Assembly (NCBI GenBank): GCA_038496445.1
Contig: JALMLS010000097.1
Span: forward strand, 157,762 to 221,761
From: Trichosphaerium sp. ATCC 40318
Lineage: Eukaryota; Discosea; Flabellinia; Trichosidae
DNA: 64,000 nucleotides
Direction of reading: 5' to 3'
In this document: positions 60,135 through 64,000 of the stretch, piece after piece
How positions within the stretch are numbered: the first letter of the stretch is position 1
Layout of the letters: each line of letters opens with the position of its first letter
Translations under genes and position numbers: made by a program
Notes under the pieces: model-generated
Seen by the model: the letters and a program-made list of their open reading frames with translations, nothing else
What the model was told of the DNA's origin: nothing
The model's database searches: none

Positions 60135-62895
60135 ATGAGTGAATCAGATTTACCCGTTGTAACAACACCGCCGATGCGCCCTCGTAGCGACAAATGGCAG
60201 CGCGGACGAACGCGGGACTTTATTTATAACACCAGCAGACCCACTGAGCCGAATGCAAGGTATTTGCGTATTATTGTTTATTTGTATTTTCCTAACACGC
60301 TGTCAGACCCACTAGAGTGCGTGGTGAGAGTATTGGCATTGCAAGGAGAGACAGCGCGAGCGCCAGACCGCACGTTAGCGAAAGCATACCAATCGACTCT
60401 AGTAGAACGCGCATTCGTTCCTCTGTTGTGACAGCAACCAGTCCCCCTCAACGAAGAGGTGTTATGTCAATCCCACCACTATCGGTATACATTTGGCATC
60501 TTTGCCAAAACGCAGTTATTTACCTTTTTTAGCATGCCAACTCAGCCGCGTTTTTATTGCGCTCACCGCCGCCTCTCAGATTTGCTAGCCCAAAACTGGC
60601 TAGGTATGTCAAATGACGTGAAAAAAAAAAATTAGTCGGTAGAACATGTCAATAACAGCTTGTATTAGATCCCAAGGAGCAATTCAAATGTCACCTCAAC
60701 GCGCGAAAACCAAATCAGCACCTATTAGCGTCACTGGTAGTGTAAAAGAAGGCTACACTATTTCATATTTTGGTCAAGAACCGAGAATGGCTGTTAGTGG
60801 CCCAGAAGAGACAATGTCGCCATTGTTGAAGAAGAAGCAAAACAATAAGCTGATGCAACAGGTACAAAAAAAAACGCGGAGGGTGTCTAGTTGTTAGCTG
60901 CTGGGTTAATGTTTTTTTTTATTTCCTGTTTTTACATTTGGGCAAATGACACGTCTACACAATTACCATGAGATTGACGTGTAATTATGCGCAGGTTGAA
61001 AAATATTTGGGTGTGTTGAAGGGTAGACTGTCTATTAAGTTCCAAGACAAGAACGATCTGATTCAAGAGCTGACAACGCTTCGTGAGGAGAACAAGAATA
61101 TACTGCTTGAACTCTCGAACCGTGCGAATAGAACTCTTATAATGAGGTGAGTCGCGCATGCATCTGCTACAGAACTCCTCATTGATGATTGTGCATTAGA
61201 TATCGTGATTTGGCAAAAGTAAAACAATTGCGTGCTGAAAGTCGTGTAAGGTCAGTTTCGTCACGTCACAATTTTGTAGCAGTAGGCGCTTATTAGCTTT
61301 CTAGATTAGCGGAAGCATCTATTGAAGCTATTTCATCTAAAGTTGCGAATGTGAATGCAATCATCACTGCTTGGCGTAGCGGCAAACCAAAACCTAACAT
61401 TCAAATATATCCGCATTTTTATGTCAGTGTAAAGGGTAACGTGATATACTTGTTATGATAAGCTAATATTTTTATGCATAGATATATGCAAGAAGCATGA
61501 TGAGTATAGAAAAGCGCATTACTCTCTGAGGGTACGTGAATAAGGTGATGATTACTTGAATTTCTGACTGGTTGGTTGCTCTGTTTAGTGCCTGAATATA
61601 CAAGTCAAATTAGTACACAGACAGTACGTACTTGTTGCCGCTCGCGTAACACCTATGCGATCACAAAGGACGCGAAGCAAAGTGTTAAAGAGCATACTGG
61701 CCGCATCACCACCCATGTCAGAGAGTAGACCTCATTGTCCAGAGGCCTACAATCTACAAATGGACTTTGATCAGTTCATATTTGATAGTGCTTATCCTGA
61801 AGGCATGTGTTTTATCGTGTAACGTTATTTTTAGTTGCTAAGATTGTTGTAGGAAAGCAACTTAAATTCCTTTTTGGGCAACTTGAGACGAGTATAGCGT
61901 CTGTTCAACCACAAGAGATAATATCATTCCTTGAAGGCATGGTTAACACGATAATTTCAGGTAAAACTACATGAGGTCTCGTTTGATGTTTTTTAACCTT
62001 TGTTAGATCACTCCATCGCTACAGAAGAGTTTGAGCGTGTTTATCTTTATCTCGAACGCTCAGTATTTCCTAAAATTCAGAACCAACTATTGAAAATAAC
62101 GTGCATTGATACTGTAGACTTTGATGAGCACAATGAGATGTTTTTGAAAGGTTTGAGCTTAATGTCAGTCCATTTCCACTACTTACTTTGTACAGGTCAA
62201 GCTCACTTAAGAGCGCAACCGTTAGTTCATATGGTATACCTTCTGTACTTGAAAATCCTCCAGAGCTTTTCGCCTCAGCGATTGATACGTTATCCTATTT
62301 ATCCTATCAGACAGTGCGTAACAAAACATTATTTATTTCAAAAGGAACTAATTTTATTCATCTCAGTGCCCTTGTGATATTGCGTACGTGATGGCAGATG
62401 CTTTGGATAAGATAGCAACAGTGGCTCAAGACAAAGAAGGCCCCCTAGGTACTCCCGAATTAAAAAATGAACAATTTGTAGCTACAAATGTCTAACTTTG
62501 CGATTAGGTGCTGATGTACTATTTCCTATTGTTCTATTTTGTTTGACACAATCAGAGACTTTGTGCCTTCAAGAGACGTTATTTATTGTCAAGAATTTTT
62601 CGAGCTCAGCTGAATGCCGTGGTCCTCTGGGATACAGTGTAGCGACAGTTGATGCTGCAGCTTCCCATATAAAAGTTGCCCTAGACGAGGCTACGTAATG
62701 GCAGAATTGTAACAGCTAGGGTGGACCTGTTTTTGGGTTTTACTTGGTTTTTAACATCAACCAACATGGGAGCTGCTTAGCAAGAAGAGCAACACCCTGT
62801 ATGATGCGCCTCAAAAGGTGCAGCGTGTCGGAAACTTGTCAAAACGAGTAGCATTGATATCGTTCAACGCGGAGAAGAGAAGTCAGCACAGTTAA
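60135..62895 (+). CDS. VPS9-domain Rab5-type guanine nucleotide exchange factor
   Basis: Starts MSESDLPVVTTPPMRPRSDK. The N-terminal third is disordered and Arg/Ser/Pro-rich. A coiled coil follows (KYLGVLKGRLSIKF, DLIQELTTLREENKNILLEL), then a middle part (YPHFYVSVKDICKKHDEYRK, IQVKLVHRQYVLVAARVTP). The VPS9 module has TEEFERVYLYLERSVFPKI, LGADVLFPIVLFCLTQSE and GPLGYSVATVDAAASHIKVA, the signature of Rab5/Vps21 exchange factors in endosome fusion. A frame ending at 62698 would stop at ALDEAT; splicing an intron there joins KKSNTLYDAPQKVQRVGNLS and moves the stop to 62895. I favour the longer model. At least twelve introns. Confidence 0.7.
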
Positions 62896-62940
62896 GAGAT
62901 ATTTGTTGATGGAGTGCAGATTATGAGATGAATAAAAATA

Positions 62941-64000
62941 TTATTGGGCACTATCTACGCGTTGTCTTATTTGCTGTGCAGTTCTTGCTGTATTTATGTG
63001 ACTAAAGTGATGTCTCGTATTTAACAATAATTTGTAGAATGACCCAAGATCTGTTGCACTTATTAAAAGCTCTGATAGCTTCAAGCAAGTATTGTACAGG
63101 ACAGGTGAGTGATGTAAGCCACCTACTGCTATAACTTCGGAGAATGAAGAAGACTGCAACGGACAACTCCAAAGGTAGTGGAGGTCTACAAAACAACTGT
63201 GACACCGATTTTGAAGACTGAAAACTTGAATACTACTTTTTTCATTGATGGTCTTTACAAAAGCTGCTTTGTCATTGTGTGCCAGAATCTGTAACGTCCG
63301 TGCTCTTAAGAAACATATTGACTTTCGGTTATCTCTTGGACCGTTATTTAACCCTGTTCAACTAAATATGTCGCCGGTTCGGACAAGATTGAGCTCCCAC
63401 TGGTACATGATGAGCTCTTGTCTTCTGACATGGAGGTTCTATCGTTCTCTTCAGAAGATGTTTCAACGCATAGTGGTTTCTCCCTGTACTTTGATGCCCT
63501 CTTCCGACGAGGAAGTAGATCCGGTATCTAACGATACATATAGCGCTCTGAAGCATTACAATTCGAAGGTGTGTTCTACACATACCCTTGAATTTACCTT
63601 TGGGCGTTACTCATTGCCTAAATCACCTTTACACAGCCGATGTAACTGAAGCTGCCGAGCTACGCAAAGCAGTTTGTGAGCAACTTGAACATGTGTTTGC
63701 TCAGCTTCAACAATATAAACTGGACCCTGAAGACCCACAAAATACATTAGCATGGTTTGGCTACGATTTCGACTTGAGAATTTACTCACTTAATTGTTGT
63801 AGGGTGGTGAACCTAAATAAGTTTGCGCAGTCCTTGCATACTACAGATTAGTTGCCCAGCGCATCGGTTGATATGGCCAATAAATGTCCTTTGTGTAACC
63901 TTTGACACATTCATATTGAGTCCTGATTGTCCGTTGTCGTGCCATTTCTATAATTTTCTTAGGAGTCTTAGGAAACCAACTTACGACAACAACTGTTAAG
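62941..64000 (+). CDS. Unrecognised partial gene at the right edge
   Basis: Coding-looking blocks on +: MTQDLLHLLKALIASSKYCT, YKTTVTPILKTENLNTTFFI, ESVTSVLLRNILTFGYLLDR, IELPLVHDELLSSDMEVLSF, and GVTHCLNHLYTADVTEAAEL with QLEHVFAQLQQYKLDPEDPQ. I could not join these into one spliced frame, and the 3' end may lie beyond the window. On the minus strand 62941-63159 also reads well (INTARTAQQIRQRVDSAQ before a stop), so a second gene convergent to the VPS9 gene is possible. The region may contain errors or a broken gene. Confidence 0.3.

Overview
This is a gene-dense stretch of a eukaryotic nuclear genome, most likely an early-diverging fungus. Protein genes are split by many short introns (about 30-90 nt), often starting GTAC rather than GTAAGT. 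Fungal markers include a SIN-type kinase with a C-terminal helical-repeat region, a DUF3605 protein, fungal-type PEX6, NAD-IDH and LTV1. An apparently intact SepSecS gene, for selenocysteine synthesis, is notable because most fungi lack it. No rRNA, tRNA, CRISPR or prokaryotic signal was seen. The phylum cannot be fixed from this window alone. Gene spans below run start codon to stop codon and include introns; splice sites were inferred by eye.

Layout, 1-17.7 kb: SIN kinase (-), ATP synthase g (-), NAD-IDH regulatory subunit (+), PH-C1-SH3-SH3 protein (-), small membrane protein (-), RPB6 (+), Exo70 (+), an unrecognised beta-rich basic protein (-), and a type I membrane protein (-). From 17.7 to 23.6 kb there is a transposon island: a foldback-like element with inverted repeats of more than 600 bp built partly of about 33-bp palindromic units, two diverged copies of an unknown repeat, and a decayed LINE on the minus strand. 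From 23.8 kb: Rac/Cdc42-type GTPase (-), proline-rich disordered protein (-), SepSecS (+), valyl-tRNA synthetase (+), and a composite protein (-) that appears to join a 2H-like domain, DUF218, ankyrin repeats and a histidine phosphatase. From 37 kb: small secreted protein (+), PEX6 (-), LTV1 (-), RGG/RD-rich protein (+), a repeat protein ending in a PD-(D/E)XK-like nuclease (-), DUF3605 protein (-), PWP1 (-), EF-hand protein (+), NOT1 (-, 8.5 kb), VPS9-domain GEF (+), and an unresolved gene at the right edge.

Most genes are housekeeping: transcription and mRNA decay (RPB6, NOT1), ribosome biogenesis (LTV1, PWP1), translation and selenocysteine (ValRS, SepSecS), mitochondria (ATP synthase g, IDH), peroxisomes (PEX6), and polarity and traffic (Exo70, Rac, VPS9 GEF, SIN kinase). 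They do not form a single system; close divergent pairs suggest shared promoters. The strongest leads are SepSecS, the composite phosphatase, the repeat-nuclease protein and the foldback element.
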